21,311 nucleotides of DNA from UMGS172 sp964424555 (GCA_964424555.1 CAYRIX010000031.1:1-21311); one strand, 5' to 3'. Shown: positions 1 to 7,448, counted from the first letter of the stretch. Numbers and translations: made by a program. Notes: a model not told the origin generated them from the letters alone.

Positions 1-2
1 GT

Positions 3-539
3 TATTCCAGAAGCGGCGTTCCTCAGTTGACTAAGATTGGCAAAAATGGGAAGGCAGAAATCGAAAGACACTTTTCCGACCATGGCACACCAAACAGCCA
101 TACGAATCCACATGATCATAAGATTGATTGGTCGGGAGGATTCCCTAATCCCGGTAAGCCAATAAATTATCCCGGGGGGGCACCTGAGTTTAAATTTTAT
201 AAGGAGAATAGATATATGGACAAAAGAATAGAAGCTTTTGATGAATTGAAGTTTGAGTCGCTTGGTGATTTGAAGCGGCATATTGTCCGTGGTTGCGAAA
301 TAGAGTTTATTTGGGATAATAAATACTATTGTATAACTCATCCCGACGGAATGATTTGTATTAGTGAAGGTTATTATTTAAAAGATGGGAAAGCATATAA
401 TTTGCTGAGCCATACCGAGTATGATATGGAAACATCATTCACAAGTAGCAATATCAACGATATAATAGAGTTTTCGCTAGGTAAAAATAAGCTCCACGAG
501 GTTGCGACCGAAATAGGTATAGTTTACAGAAGTATATAG
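3..539 (+). CDS. Partial toxin-like C-terminal tail fused in frame to an immunity-like domain
   Basis: The reading frame is already open at the left edge, so the true start lies outside the window. The first ~70 codons are rich in His, Gly, Pro and Asn (HFSDHGTP, SHTNPHDH, PINYPGGAPEF). This resembles the extreme C-terminal tails of polymorphic toxins and some phage head-morphogenesis proteins, recognised by pattern only. After this tail the frame continues without a stop into about 107 residues (from ATG 216) that are clearly homologous to the next gene: shared CxxEIxFxW, GKxYN, LSxTEYD and a terminal RxI. The ATG at 216 has its own AAGGAG at 201-206 with 9-nt spacing, so 216-539 may be translated separately as an immunity protein. 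A run of seven G at 174-180 sits just before the junction. Function is inferred, not shown; the family of the ~107-residue domain is unknown to me. Confidence 0.55.
   Translation, partial: YSRSGVPQLTKIGKNGKAEIERHFSDHGTPNSHTNPHDHKIDWSGGFPNPGKPINYPGGAPEFKFYKENRYMDKRIEAFDELKFESLGDLKRHIVRGCEIEFIWDNKYYCITHPDGMICISEGYYLKDGKAYNLLSHTEYDMETSFTSSNINDIIEFSLGKNKLHEVATEIGIVYRSI
201..218 (+). promoter_or_regulatory. Internal ribosome binding site and in-frame start
   Basis: AAGGAG at 201-206 lies 9 nt upstream of ATG 216-218, inside the open frame of the preceding toxin-like tail. It is as good as the sites of the housekeeping genes in this window. It supports independent translation of the 107-residue immunity-like protein 216-539. 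Confidence 0.6.
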
Positions 540-560
540 AAATAAACCGAGGCGAATATC

Positions 561-908
561 ATGAGTAACAATACACAGTATCCAAATCCTGATTACAGCT
601 TTAAGACAATTAGTGATTTTAAGTGGGCAATGAATTGTGGCACGGAAATCCAGTTTAATTGGAAAGGAAAGGCATATGGCATTTTTGCTAAACTCACAAG
701 AGAAGATAATTCATTAGAGCAAATGAATATTTGCGAAGCATGTTATGAAAAGAATGGTAAATATTACAATATTTTAAGTGATACGGAATATGATATAAAT
801 AATGAATTCTGGGCTGATACCATCGAGGAAATTTTAAATTTTGAAATTGATGGGGAAAAAATCAGAGATATTATTACTCGAGTTGAAGTTACAGACAGAA
901 CGATATAA
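561..908 (+). CDS. Immunity-like small protein, paralogue of the preceding domain
   Basis: This encodes a 115-residue soluble, acidic protein with no signal peptide or membrane segment. It starts at ATG 561 after a weak GAGG at 549-552 and lies 21 nt behind the previous stop. Its sequence aligns along its whole length with the 107 residues encoded from 216: an aromatic/Ser-x-Asp-Phe/Leu-Lys opening, C-G/x-x-EI-F-W near residue 30, K-x-Y, an ICE/ISE segment, GKxYNxLSxTEYD in the middle, and RxI at the end. Tandem paralogous small genes directly downstream of a toxin tail are typical of immunity arrays in polymorphic toxin loci. That is the basis for the inference; no known immunity family was recognised. 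Base composition is AT-rich compared with genes after 1200, consistent with horizontal acquisition. Confidence 0.6.
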   Translation: MSNNTQYPNPDYSFKTISDFKWAMNCGTEIQFNWKGKAYGIFAKLTREDNSLEQMNICEACYEKNGKYYNILSDTEYDINNEFWADTIEEILNFEIDGEKIRDIITRVEVTDRTI

Positions 909-953
909 ATTAAATAAAACGATAGCCACACCCACAAATGAAGTTTTGTAAGA

Positions 954-997
954 AGAACACCATAAATTTCAAAAAATTATGGTGTTCTCTTGCCTTT
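954..997 (+). terminator. Rho-independent terminator after the immunity-like genes
   Basis: A perfect 12-bp stem (954-965 with 977-988, AGAACACCATAA and its complement) encloses an A-rich 11-nt loop and is followed by a T-rich tract with TTTTT at about 993-998. It ends the accessory transcript. The short open frame over 938-1123 is not treated as a gene because it runs through this hairpin. Confidence 0.6.
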
Positions 998-1069
998 TTC
1001 CTGCTACGGCGGATATCGTTGTCACATTTTGTTTGCCGTCAAACAATAGACTACTTAAATATTTTTCTG

Positions 1070-1106
1070 AGACACGGTCGAGTGATTATATCACTCGGCC
1101 GTGTCT
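1070..1106. repeat. Strong 17-bp hairpin in the intergenic junction
   Basis: Positions 1070-1086 pair with 1090-1106 over 17 bp with one G-T pair and a 3-nt TAT loop. There is no T-tract on either side, so it is not a clear terminator. An 8-bp inverted repeat (GCCGTCAA at 1035-1042, TTGACGGC at 1131-1138) flanks it. It sits between the AT-rich accessory genes and the transporter operon. Role unknown. Confidence 0.55.
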
Positions 1107-1130
1107 TGAATGTTACGGTTTAAAATTTGA

Positions 1131-1159
1131 TTGACGGCACGGGGGCGATGTTGTATTAT
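1131..1159 (+). promoter_or_regulatory. Sigma-A-type promoter for the transporter/peptidase operon
   Basis: TTGACG at 1131-1136, 17-nt spacer, TATTAT at 1154-1159. The predicted 5' leader is short and carries a small stem-loop (GTCCGA with TCGGAC, 1173-1188) immediately before the GGAGG at 1194-1198. Confidence 0.65.
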
Positions 1160-1204
1160 ATTAGTGTATAAAGTGTCCGAGCTGTCGGACTTTGGAGGGT
1201 ATTT

Positions 1205-2572
1205 ATGTCAAGAGAACGTTTAGGAAGCCGTTTAGGCTTTATTCTGCTGAGCGCCGGATGCGCTATCGGTATGGGCAATGTGTGGAAGTTCCCGTGGATG
1301 GTCGGACAGAACGGTGGCGGTATTTTTGTACTGATCTACCTGTTCTTCCTTATTGTTATGGGTCTTCCTGTTATGACAATGGAGTTTGCTATCGGACGTG
1401 CTGCGCAGAAAAGCCCTGCGGTCATGCATAAGACCTTGGTGCCCGAAAAACCAATATGGCAGGCTCATGGTTGGGCCTCGCTTATCGGTTGCTATCTTTT
1501 GATGATGTTCTACACGCCCGTCTCGGGTTGGATGCTGCAGTACTTTGTCAAAATGGCTTCGGGCAGTCTTGAAAATGTCGATTCTGCCGCATCGGCTGCC
1601 GCATTTGGCGATATGGTGTCCGATCCATGGACAATGATAATCTATACCGTTATCACCGTTGCCTTGGGTGTTATTGTGTGCTCTATCGGTCTGCAGAAGG
1701 GTCTTGAGCGTGTCACCAAATATATGATGCTGGCACTTATCGTTATTATGATCGTGTTGGCTGTCAACAGCATGTTTACAAAGGGAGGCTCTGAGGGCCT
1801 TAAGTTCTACCTCACACCCAGCATTGAAAATATGAAGAATGTCGGTATCGGCAATGTTATCGTTGATGCCATGAACCAGTCGTTCTTTACACTTAGCCTC
1901 GGTATCGGCTCGATGGCCATTTTCGGCAGCTATCTCGGGAAAGATCGCACTCTTATGGGTGAATCGGCAAGAATCGCCGTTTTGGATACCTTTGTTGCGT
2001 TCACCTCGGGTCTTATTATATTCCCTGCCTGCATGGCTTATGATATCCCCGTTGATTCGGGCCCCAACCTTGTGTTTGTCACCCTTCCGACCATGTTCAC
2101 CAACATGCCCTTAGGCCGTCTTTGGGGAAGCTTGTTCTTCGTGTTTATGTCGTTTGCGGCATTGTCCACCGTTTTGGCCGTTTTCGAGAACATTATGGCC
2201 TGCACTATGGATCTCTTCAAGTGGAGCCGCAAAAAGGCCTGCTATATCAACGGTATCGTGCTTATGGTGTTGACCCTGCCCTGTATCTTCGGCTTCAACA
2301 TTTGGTCGGGCGTGACACCCTTCGGCGCAGGCTCAAATATTATGGACCTTGAGGACTTCGCCGTTTCCAATATCCTTTTGCCGCTTGGCTCCTTGATGTA
2401 TGTTGTGTTCTGTACCACCCGCTACGGTTGGGGCTGGAAGAAATTTACCGACGAGGCCAACACCGGTAAGGGCTTGAAGGTCAAAAAATGGATGCGTGTT
2501 TACATGACCTTCATCCTGCCGCTTATCGTTTTGGCGCTGTTTGTTGTGGGTATTGTTTTAAAGTTCAAGTAA
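1205..2572 (+). CDS. Sodium-dependent NSS/SNF-family symporter
   Basis: This encodes a 455-residue polytopic membrane protein of the neurotransmitter:sodium symporter family, whose bacterial members (MhsT, TnaT, LeuT) couple Na+ to uptake of amino acids. The hallmark first transmembrane helix is present near residues 7-40, with GCAIGMGNVWKFPW followed by GQNGGG, the unwound substrate/sodium-binding segment. The next stretch (LPVMTMEFAIGR) is also typical. Length matches the ~450-residue bacterial 11-12 helix forms, and hydrophobic segments continue to the last residues. ATG 1205 was chosen because GGAGG at 1194-1198 is correctly spaced; an overlapping frame starting at 1192 is a shadow. It is the first gene of an operon with two further membrane proteins and an M20 peptidase, suggesting the substrate is an amino acid released by hydrolysis. 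Exact substrate cannot be read from sequence. Confidence 0.93.
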   Translation: MSRERLGSRLGFILLSAGCAIGMGNVWKFPWMVGQNGGGIFVLIYLFFLIVMGLPVMTMEFAIGRAAQKSPAVMHKTLVPEKPIWQAHGWASLIGCYLLMMFYTPVSGWMLQYFVKMASGSLENVDSAASAAAFGDMVSDPWTMIIYTVITVALGVIVCSIGLQKGLERVTKYMMLALIVIMIVLAVNSMFTKGGSEGLKFYLTPSIENMKNVGIGNVIVDAMNQSFFTLSLGIGSMAIFGSYLGKDRTLMGESARIAVLDTFVAFTSGLIIFPACMAYDIPVDSGPNLVFVTLPTMFTNMPLGRLWGSLFFVFMSFAALSTVLAVFENIMACTMDLFKWSRKKACYINGIVLMVLTLPCIFGFNIWSGVTPFGAGSNIMDLEDFAVSNILLPLGSLMYVVFCTTRYGWGWKKFTDEANTGKGLKVKKWMRVYMTFILPLIVLALFVVGIVLKFK

Positions 2573-2585
2573 TCGGGAGGGCAAT

Positions 2586-3326
2586 ATGGATTTTAGTGTA
2601 AACAGTACGTTTTTATACGGCGTGGCCATTTGTGTCATTATATTCGTTCTGGCACAGTCGGTGTTTTTTCTTGTCCGTGCATACCGCAGAGGTAAGCAGC
2701 TTGGCATGAGCACCAAAAAGCTACGTAAAACTATTATTTCAACCTCTATTTTCACTATTGCACCCGCCATTTCGATATTGGTTGGTCTGATAGCACTTTC
2801 CAAGGCCTTGGGCATTCCTTTGCCGTGGATAAGAATGAGCGTTATCGGCGCCATAACCTATGAAATGCCTGCTGCTGAGGCGGCAGTCGGAGCTTTTGGC
2901 AAGACCTTGTCAGACATTATTACCGATCCCGAGGTCTATGCCACTATTGCGTGGGTAATGACGCTGGGAATCATGCCGAGCATAATTCTTCCGCCGATAC
3001 TGATGAAGAGAATAAACGGCGGAATGCTGAAAATTCGTCAAAAGGATGAGCGCTGGGGAGACATTTTTATGACATCTTTGTTCCTCGGCATGATATCGGC
3101 ATTTTTGGGTGTTGTTTTTGCCGATATCCGCAAGGGTCTTGAGGGTTGGCTGCCTGTATTCGTACTTATGGTTTCGGCCGTTACCATGGCGATATGCGGT
3201 ATTCTTATCAAGAAATTCAAATGGAAATGGCTTGAGACCTATGCGATGTCCTTCAGTATATTGGTCGCATTGGTTTTTGCAGTGCTCATAGCGCCTATTG
3301 TGGGCTATGTTCCCGAAGGAGTGTGA
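2586..3326 (+). CDS. DUF5058-family membrane protein
   Basis: This encodes a 246-residue integral membrane protein with about five or six hydrophobic helices (roughly residues 8-30, 52-76, 116-140, 160-180, 188-206 and 214-238). The basic loop RAYRRGKQLGMSTKKLRKT after the first helix and the conserved centre IGAITYEMPAAEAA match my recollection of the DUF5058 family, annotated as putative transport proteins without a proven function. The start ATG has a GGGAGG 5-10 nt upstream and lies 13 nt after the symporter stop. The next gene begins 4 nt after its stop. Tight coupling with another membrane protein suggests the two form one complex, an inference from spacing and similar size. No catalytic motif is visible. 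Confidence 0.75.
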   Translation: MDFSVNSTFLYGVAICVIIFVLAQSVFFLVRAYRRGKQLGMSTKKLRKTIISTSIFTIAPAISILVGLIALSKALGIPLPWIRMSVIGAITYEMPAAEAAVGAFGKTLSDIITDPEVYATIAWVMTLGIMPSIILPPILMKRINGGMLKIRQKDERWGDIFMTSLFLGMISAFLGVVFADIRKGLEGWLPVFVLMVSAVTMAICGILIKKFKWKWLETYAMSFSILVALVFAVLIAPIVGYVPEGV

Positions 3327-3330
3327 TAGC

Positions 3331-3984
3331 ATGAACGATTATATGAAGAAAACTGACAGATACGGCAGGATATGGATATGGACGGCGGCTGTTGTTGTTC
3401 TGATGGTTCCTGTTGTCATTGGCATTAAATATAACGCTTGGCCCGATATCACCAAGGTGCTCGAGGGTCTGGTCGGTGTTGCACCGATTTTCTGGACGGT
3501 TGGGGTCATTGAGGTCATAACCTACACACCGATGCTTGGCATCGGCGGTACGTACCTTGCCTTTGTCACGGGCAACCTTACAAGCCTTAAGGCACCGAGT
3601 GCACTGACTGCAATGGAAAATGCCGAGGTGAAATCGGGTACCGAGGAGGGCGAGGTCATATCCACTATCGCCATTGCTACAAGCTCAATCGTCACCACCG
3701 TTATAATCATTATAGGTGTTTGCGTGCTGACGCTTATTGCACCCGTTCTTAATTCGCCCACTTTGGCTCCTGCCTTTGATAATATACTGCCTGCCCTTTT
3801 CGGAGGCTTGGGAGTTGTTTACATTTCTAAGAATTGGAAGCTGTCTATCGCTCCCATCGTGTTCATGGTTGCGTTGTTCCTCATAGTTCCGAGTCTTGCA
3901 GGCTCGGTCGGAGTGCTTGTGCCTGTCGGTGTTATCATCACACTCGTCGCCGGTAGGATCATGTATAAGAAAGGCTGGGTATAA
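3331..3984 (+). CDS. Unknown multi-spanning membrane protein, DUF5058 partner
   Basis: This encodes 217 residues, mostly hydrophobic, with about five predicted helices (near residues 15-35, 45-65, 120-145, 152-170 and 178-212) and a Gly-rich central stretch (YTPMLGIGGTYLAF). The ATG at 3331 is preferred over in-frame starts up to 3298 because AAGGAG at 3316-3321 is 9 nt upstream and the longer form would overlap the previous gene. The last codon overlaps the ATG of the peptidase by one base (TAATG at 3982-3986), implying translational coupling. Size, hydrophobicity and tight linkage make it a likely second subunit with the DUF5058 protein. I do not recognise a characterised family; a transport or channel role is inference. 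Confidence 0.7.
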   Translation: MNDYMKKTDRYGRIWIWTAAVVVLMVPVVIGIKYNAWPDITKVLEGLVGVAPIFWTVGVIEVITYTPMLGIGGTYLAFVTGNLTSLKAPSALTAMENAEVKSGTEEGEVISTIAIATSSIVTTVIIIIGVCVLTLIAPVLNSPTLAPAFDNILPALFGGLGVVYISKNWKLSIAPIVFMVALFLIVPSLAGSVGVLVPVGVIITLVAGRIMYKKGWV

Positions 3985-5426
3985 TGATAGCTTGGATCCT
4001 TTTGGCCGTCGGTGTGCTTGTCGTCTTGCTTATTGCGGTCATCGTTATCAGAACACTGCACTTTAAGCCTTATCCTACAACGGTAGCCACACCGTCGGAC
4101 ATCACGCTTGATAAGGATAAGATCGTCGACGATATGGTCGACATGATAAGATGCAAAACGGTCTCCAACCGTGATGAAGCTCTGGTCGACCGAGCTGAGT
4201 TTGAACGGTTTGAAAAGCTTTTAAAGGAGCGTTTCCCCAATATACATTCGTCCTGTGAATTCAAAAAAATAGGCAAAACGGGTCTGCTGTATAAGCTTTC
4301 GGGGGCTTCGAGTGAGAAGCCGTCGGTGCTAATGGCTCATTATGATGTTGTACCCGTTGAGGAGGACGGTTGGGAAAAGCCTGCCTTCCAAGGAATCATC
4401 GAGGACGGTGTTATATGGGGACGGGGAACACTCGACACAAAGGGTACCCTTTGCGGTATCGTAGAAGCACTTGAAAAGCTGTTGGGCGAGGGCTATAAGC
4501 CTGAAAACGACCTGTACTTATCCTTCTCGGGAGAGGAGGAGATAGACGGAGCCTCCTGCTCGGATATCGTAAGCTTTTTTGAGGAAAACGGTATACGACC
4601 CGCCTTTGTTCTGGATGAGGGCGGTGCTGTCGTAGAAAATGTTTTCCCCGGTGTAAGGTCAGAATGTGCACTGATAGGTGTTGGTGAAAAGGGCAGTGTT
4701 AATATGAACTTTTCACTTTTGTCCAAGGGCGGCCATGCATCAACTCCGCCCACACATACTATCTTGGGCAGACTCAGTGCCGCCGTCACACGCATTGAGA
4801 AAAATCCCTTTAAGCGGCATTTTACTGCACCCGTCAAGGGTATGTTTGACACGTTAGGACGTCATTCGACATTTATTTACAGAATGATATTCGCAAACCT
4901 TTGGTGCTTTATGCCGTTGCTTGATATGATATGCAAAAAGAGCGGCGGTGAGCTTAATGCCATGATGCGCACCACCGTGGCCGTTACACGCTTTGAGGGC
5001 AGCAAGGCCTATAATGTTCTGCCGCCAAAGGCCTCATTTGGTATCAACATGCGTCTTATGGGCGGTGATACCATTGAATCGGCAACCGAATATCTCAAGA
5101 AAACCGTGGCCGATGACGAGATCGAGATATCCTTGGTGAACGGTATGAATCCGTCGATATGCTCCGACACTTCGTGCGAGGAATGGGGAAAATTGAGTGC
5201 CGCTATTCACGACACGTGGTGCGAGGCAATTGTTTCTCCGTACCTTATGATGGCCTGCAGTGATTCAAGGCACTACTGCCGTATAACCGACCGTGTGTAC
5301 CGTTTCTCGGCAATGAAGCTGAGTAAAGAGGAAAGAGGCATGATACACGGCCACAACGAAAGAATCCCTATTGAAACGCTTATTAAAACCGTTGAATTTT
5401 ATGTGAGACTTTTGAAACTGTTGTGA
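3984..5426 (+). CDS. Membrane-anchored M20-family metallopeptidase
   Basis: This encodes 480 residues: one N-terminal transmembrane anchor (about 4-23) followed by an M20 di-zinc hydrolase domain like carboxypeptidase CPS1/PM20D1. Ligand and catalytic residues are all in place: MAHYDVVP (His119, Asp121), GRGTLDTKG (Asp151 bridging), SFSGEEE (Glu184/Glu185), LDEGG (Asp211), GGHAS (His251 of the lid domain), and a C-terminal IHGHNE His. M20 enzymes cleave C-terminal residues from peptides, dipeptides, or the amide of N-acyl amino acids. The anchor is expected to place the catalytic domain on one face of the membrane; which face is uncertain, as no signal-peptidase site is seen. It is translationally coupled to the upstream membrane gene and closes the operon before a strong terminator, so it probably supplies or processes the substrate moved by the transporters. 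Confidence 0.9.
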   Translation: MIAWILLAVGVLVVLLIAVIVIRTLHFKPYPTTVATPSDITLDKDKIVDDMVDMIRCKTVSNRDEALVDRAEFERFEKLLKERFPNIHSSCEFKKIGKTGLLYKLSGASSEKPSVLMAHYDVVPVEEDGWEKPAFQGIIEDGVIWGRGTLDTKGTLCGIVEALEKLLGEGYKPENDLYLSFSGEEEIDGASCSDIVSFFEENGIRPAFVLDEGGAVVENVFPGVRSECALIGVGEKGSVNMNFSLLSKGGHASTPPTHTILGRLSAAVTRIEKNPFKRHFTAPVKGMFDTLGRHSTFIYRMIFANLWCFMPLLDMICKKSGGELNAMMRTTVAVTRFEGSKAYNVLPPKASFGINMRLMGGDTIESATEYLKKTVADDEIEISLVNGMNPSICSDTSCEEWGKLSAAIHDTWCEAIVSPYLMMACSDSRHYCRITDRVYRFSAMKLSKEERGMIHGHNERIPIETLIKTVEFYVRLLKLL

Positions 5427-5435
5427 TTTGTGATA

Positions 5436-5474
5436 TTTTACCCTGAGAGGCTTAGCCTTTTGGGGTAAAATTTT
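5436..5474 (+). terminator. Terminator of the transporter/peptidase operon
   Basis: A 16-bp stem (5436-5451 with 5455-5470, several G-T pairs) closed by a TTA loop, with TTTT immediately after. It lies 9 nt past the peptidase stop. Confidence 0.85.
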
Positions 5475-5507
5475 GCCCAAATTTACAATATTGTAAAAAT
5501 ATACTGC

Positions 5508-5536
5508 TTGACGCAAGGGATTAATTATAGTAAAAT
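5508..5536 (+). promoter_or_regulatory. Promoter of the GH16-like lipoprotein gene
   Basis: TTGACG at 5508-5513, 17-nt spacer, TAAAAT at 5531-5536. A transcript starting near 5543 excludes the longer in-frame starts for the next gene. Confidence 0.65.
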
Positions 5537-5604
5537 TATTGTGTAGTATTGTAATCTGCCTGCATAAATATTTGCAGAGCTGTTTTATGAAAGGTGTTAT
5601 TGTT

Positions 5605-7386
5605 TTGAACCGTTCCTTTTTACGAGTCATTGCCGCTGCGCTTATAGTGACGATAATGTCACTGTCCTTTGTCGGTTGTAGCCAAGACAAGGAGGGCAAT
5701 AAGGTTGAAATCGGTTACATTTCGGGCAATTATCAGATGATAGTTGACTCGGTAGACAAGATCAACTGCGACTATCTTTTGATATACCGAAGCTCGGCAA
5801 GCTATGCGGAAATAGATGCGTTTGTTGATTTTGTTGAAAAGCTGGCAGCCTCCTCGTCGGCCACTTTCCAGATATGCCCCGATACTCTTAATGTTACCGA
5901 TGCCAACCAGAAGATAATACTTCTTGGTAATACCATGTATAACGAATCGGCAAATTCAAAAACCATAATGGAGCGCATCCGCACTAATAATTATTACGAT
6001 TATCTGCTTCACGGCTATGAAAACACATTGAGTGTTACTTGGATGTCAAAGTTCGGGCGTGAGGAAGCCTTTAATTATATAATCAACACTCTTTTAAACA
6101 ATGGCTTTGAAAAGGTTTTTGATCCCGATTACAGCTATATGTATCTCAGTGACCGTACCGATACTCCGGTCGTCACCATCGACGATATAAATATTATTCA
6201 GTATTCGGTCGTCACATCATCATCGCCGTCGTATATCGAACAGAGCAGTGCCGAAAAGCTCGTCAGTGCTATAGAAAGTGCGACAGGTGTTAAAATACCG
6301 TTGGTGACCGATGCCGCTGAGGAGTCGAAGTATGAGATTTTAGTAGGTGACACCAACCGAGGCGAGACCTATGTAACGCAGTTTTTTGCTGCTAAGCGTT
6401 ATGCCGTGGCTCAATACAGCACCAAGCTTATTTTAAGGGGCGGACAGATTGAATCCACCGCCAAGGCTGTCAAGCTGTTTACCGAAATGGTGCAACAGGC
6501 CAGTATAACCGCAGAGCCCTTGCATGTAAAGGCCAATTATTGCGACACAGGCAGTATCTCGACCTATGGCGGCGACACCTTTGACGGCTATGAGCTGGTC
6601 TTTTCGGACGACTTCAAGGCTGAAAAGCTGGATACCGAGAAGTGGACCACTGAAAGCGGAGCGATAGTTACGCACGGCGATGCAGGCTTGCTCATGCACT
6701 TTAAACCCAGCAGTATCAAAATGACAGGCGACGATATGCGCATAAGGACCGAATGTGTTGAGGACGGTTATACCTCGGGCCACATCACAAGTGAGGATTC
6801 ATTCAGCTTTAAATACGGTTATGCTGAGGTCAGGGCACGCTTCAGAGCCACCGAAGGAGTGTGGGTCAAGCTGATACTTACCGATCAAAACGACGGTAAG
6901 GAGAGTATTTCACAGATAGACGTTTTTAACTCTATCGCCAGTGAGGATACGATATTTGCCAGTGCAGGAACTCTTAAGGCTAACGAGTATTATTCCAATT
7001 ATCTGAAGTTTAACGAGCCCTCTTACGAGGCCTACCGTTCGGGAAGCTTTAACAACGGAAGGCTTTTAAGCGACGATAATTATCATACATACGGTGTTGA
7101 ATGGACTCCCGACTATATCCGTTTCTTTATTGACGGTGTACCGTACGGCACGGTCGAGCTCGGTGCTAAAAAGTTCGATTCGCTCGATACTGAGATGTAT
7201 CTGGATTTTCTTATCGGAGTTAACCTTACCGATCAGGTCGCTATTGACGAGGTTGCCGCATGGCCTCTTGACGTTAATGTCGATTGGGTCAAGGTATATC
7301 AGCGTGAGGGCGGTACTTTTACCGACCGTACTGCCATCGAAGAACCCGTGGATGAGGGCAATGATAAGAACACCGCAAAAAAATAA
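5605..7386 (+). CDS. Lipoprotein with degenerate GH16-fold domain
   Basis: This encodes 593 residues exported by a lipoprotein signal: basic start, hydrophobic core, lipobox FVGC with Cys25. Residues ~30-320 contain two related halves, each ending in a strand-Gly-x-Thr signature (ILLGNT near 115 and ILVGDTNR near 255), as in N-terminal domains of large clostridial glycan-active proteins. Residues ~329-580 are a glycoside hydrolase family 16 beta-sandwich: YELVFSDDF, a YGYAEVRARF strand, and WTPDYIRFFIDG near the end. The GH16 catalytic motif E-x-D-x-x-E reads Q437-I-D-V-F-N442, so nucleophile and acid/base are both missing and hydrolysis is unlikely; carbohydrate binding is the better inference. 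TTG 5605 is chosen because AAAGGTG lies 8 nt upstream; ATG 5587 is the alternative with a poor ribosome site. It heads a locus with a sugar isomerase and two deacetylases. Confidence 0.8.
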   Translation: MNRSFLRVIAAALIVTIMSLSFVGCSQDKEGNKVEIGYISGNYQMIVDSVDKINCDYLLIYRSSASYAEIDAFVDFVEKLAASSSATFQICPDTLNVTDANQKIILLGNTMYNESANSKTIMERIRTNNYYDYLLHGYENTLSVTWMSKFGREEAFNYIINTLLNNGFEKVFDPDYSYMYLSDRTDTPVVTIDDINIIQYSVVTSSSPSYIEQSSAEKLVSAIESATGVKIPLVTDAAEESKYEILVGDTNRGETYVTQFFAAKRYAVAQYSTKLILRGGQIESTAKAVKLFTEMVQQASITAEPLHVKANYCDTGSISTYGGDTFDGYELVFSDDFKAEKLDTEKWTTESGAIVTHGDAGLLMHFKPSSIKMTGDDMRIRTECVEDGYTSGHITSEDSFSFKYGYAEVRARFRATEGVWVKLILTDQNDGKESISQIDVFNSIASEDTIFASAGTLKANEYYSNYLKFNEPSYEAYRSGSFNNGRLLSDDNYHTYGVEWTPDYIRFFIDGVPYGTVELGAKKFDSLDTEMYLDFLIGVNLTDQVAIDEVAAWPLDVNVDWVKVYQREGGTFTDRTAIEEPVDEGNDKNTAKK

Positions 7387-7403
7387 ATCAGTATTAAAGG
7401 TTG

Positions 7404-7427
7404 TGTCGGAGCCTTTAAAATCCGACA
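7404..7427. repeat. Small intergenic stem-loop
   Basis: TGTCGGA (7404-7410) and TCCGACA (7421-7427) form a 7-bp stem with a 10-nt loop in the 62-nt gap before the isomerase gene. No T-tract follows, so read-through transcription is likely; it may be a processing or stability element. Confidence 0.35.
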
Positions 7428-7448
7428 AATGTAAAGGAGTGTTAGAAT

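Noticed and set aside
938..1123. 61-codon open frame on the plus strand
   Set aside because: It runs through two hairpins (954-988, 1070-1106), lacks a good ribosome site and shows no recognisable protein pattern.
1160..1204. Riboswitch upstream of the NSS symporter gene
   Set aside because: The leader is too short for known classes; only one small stem-loop is present.
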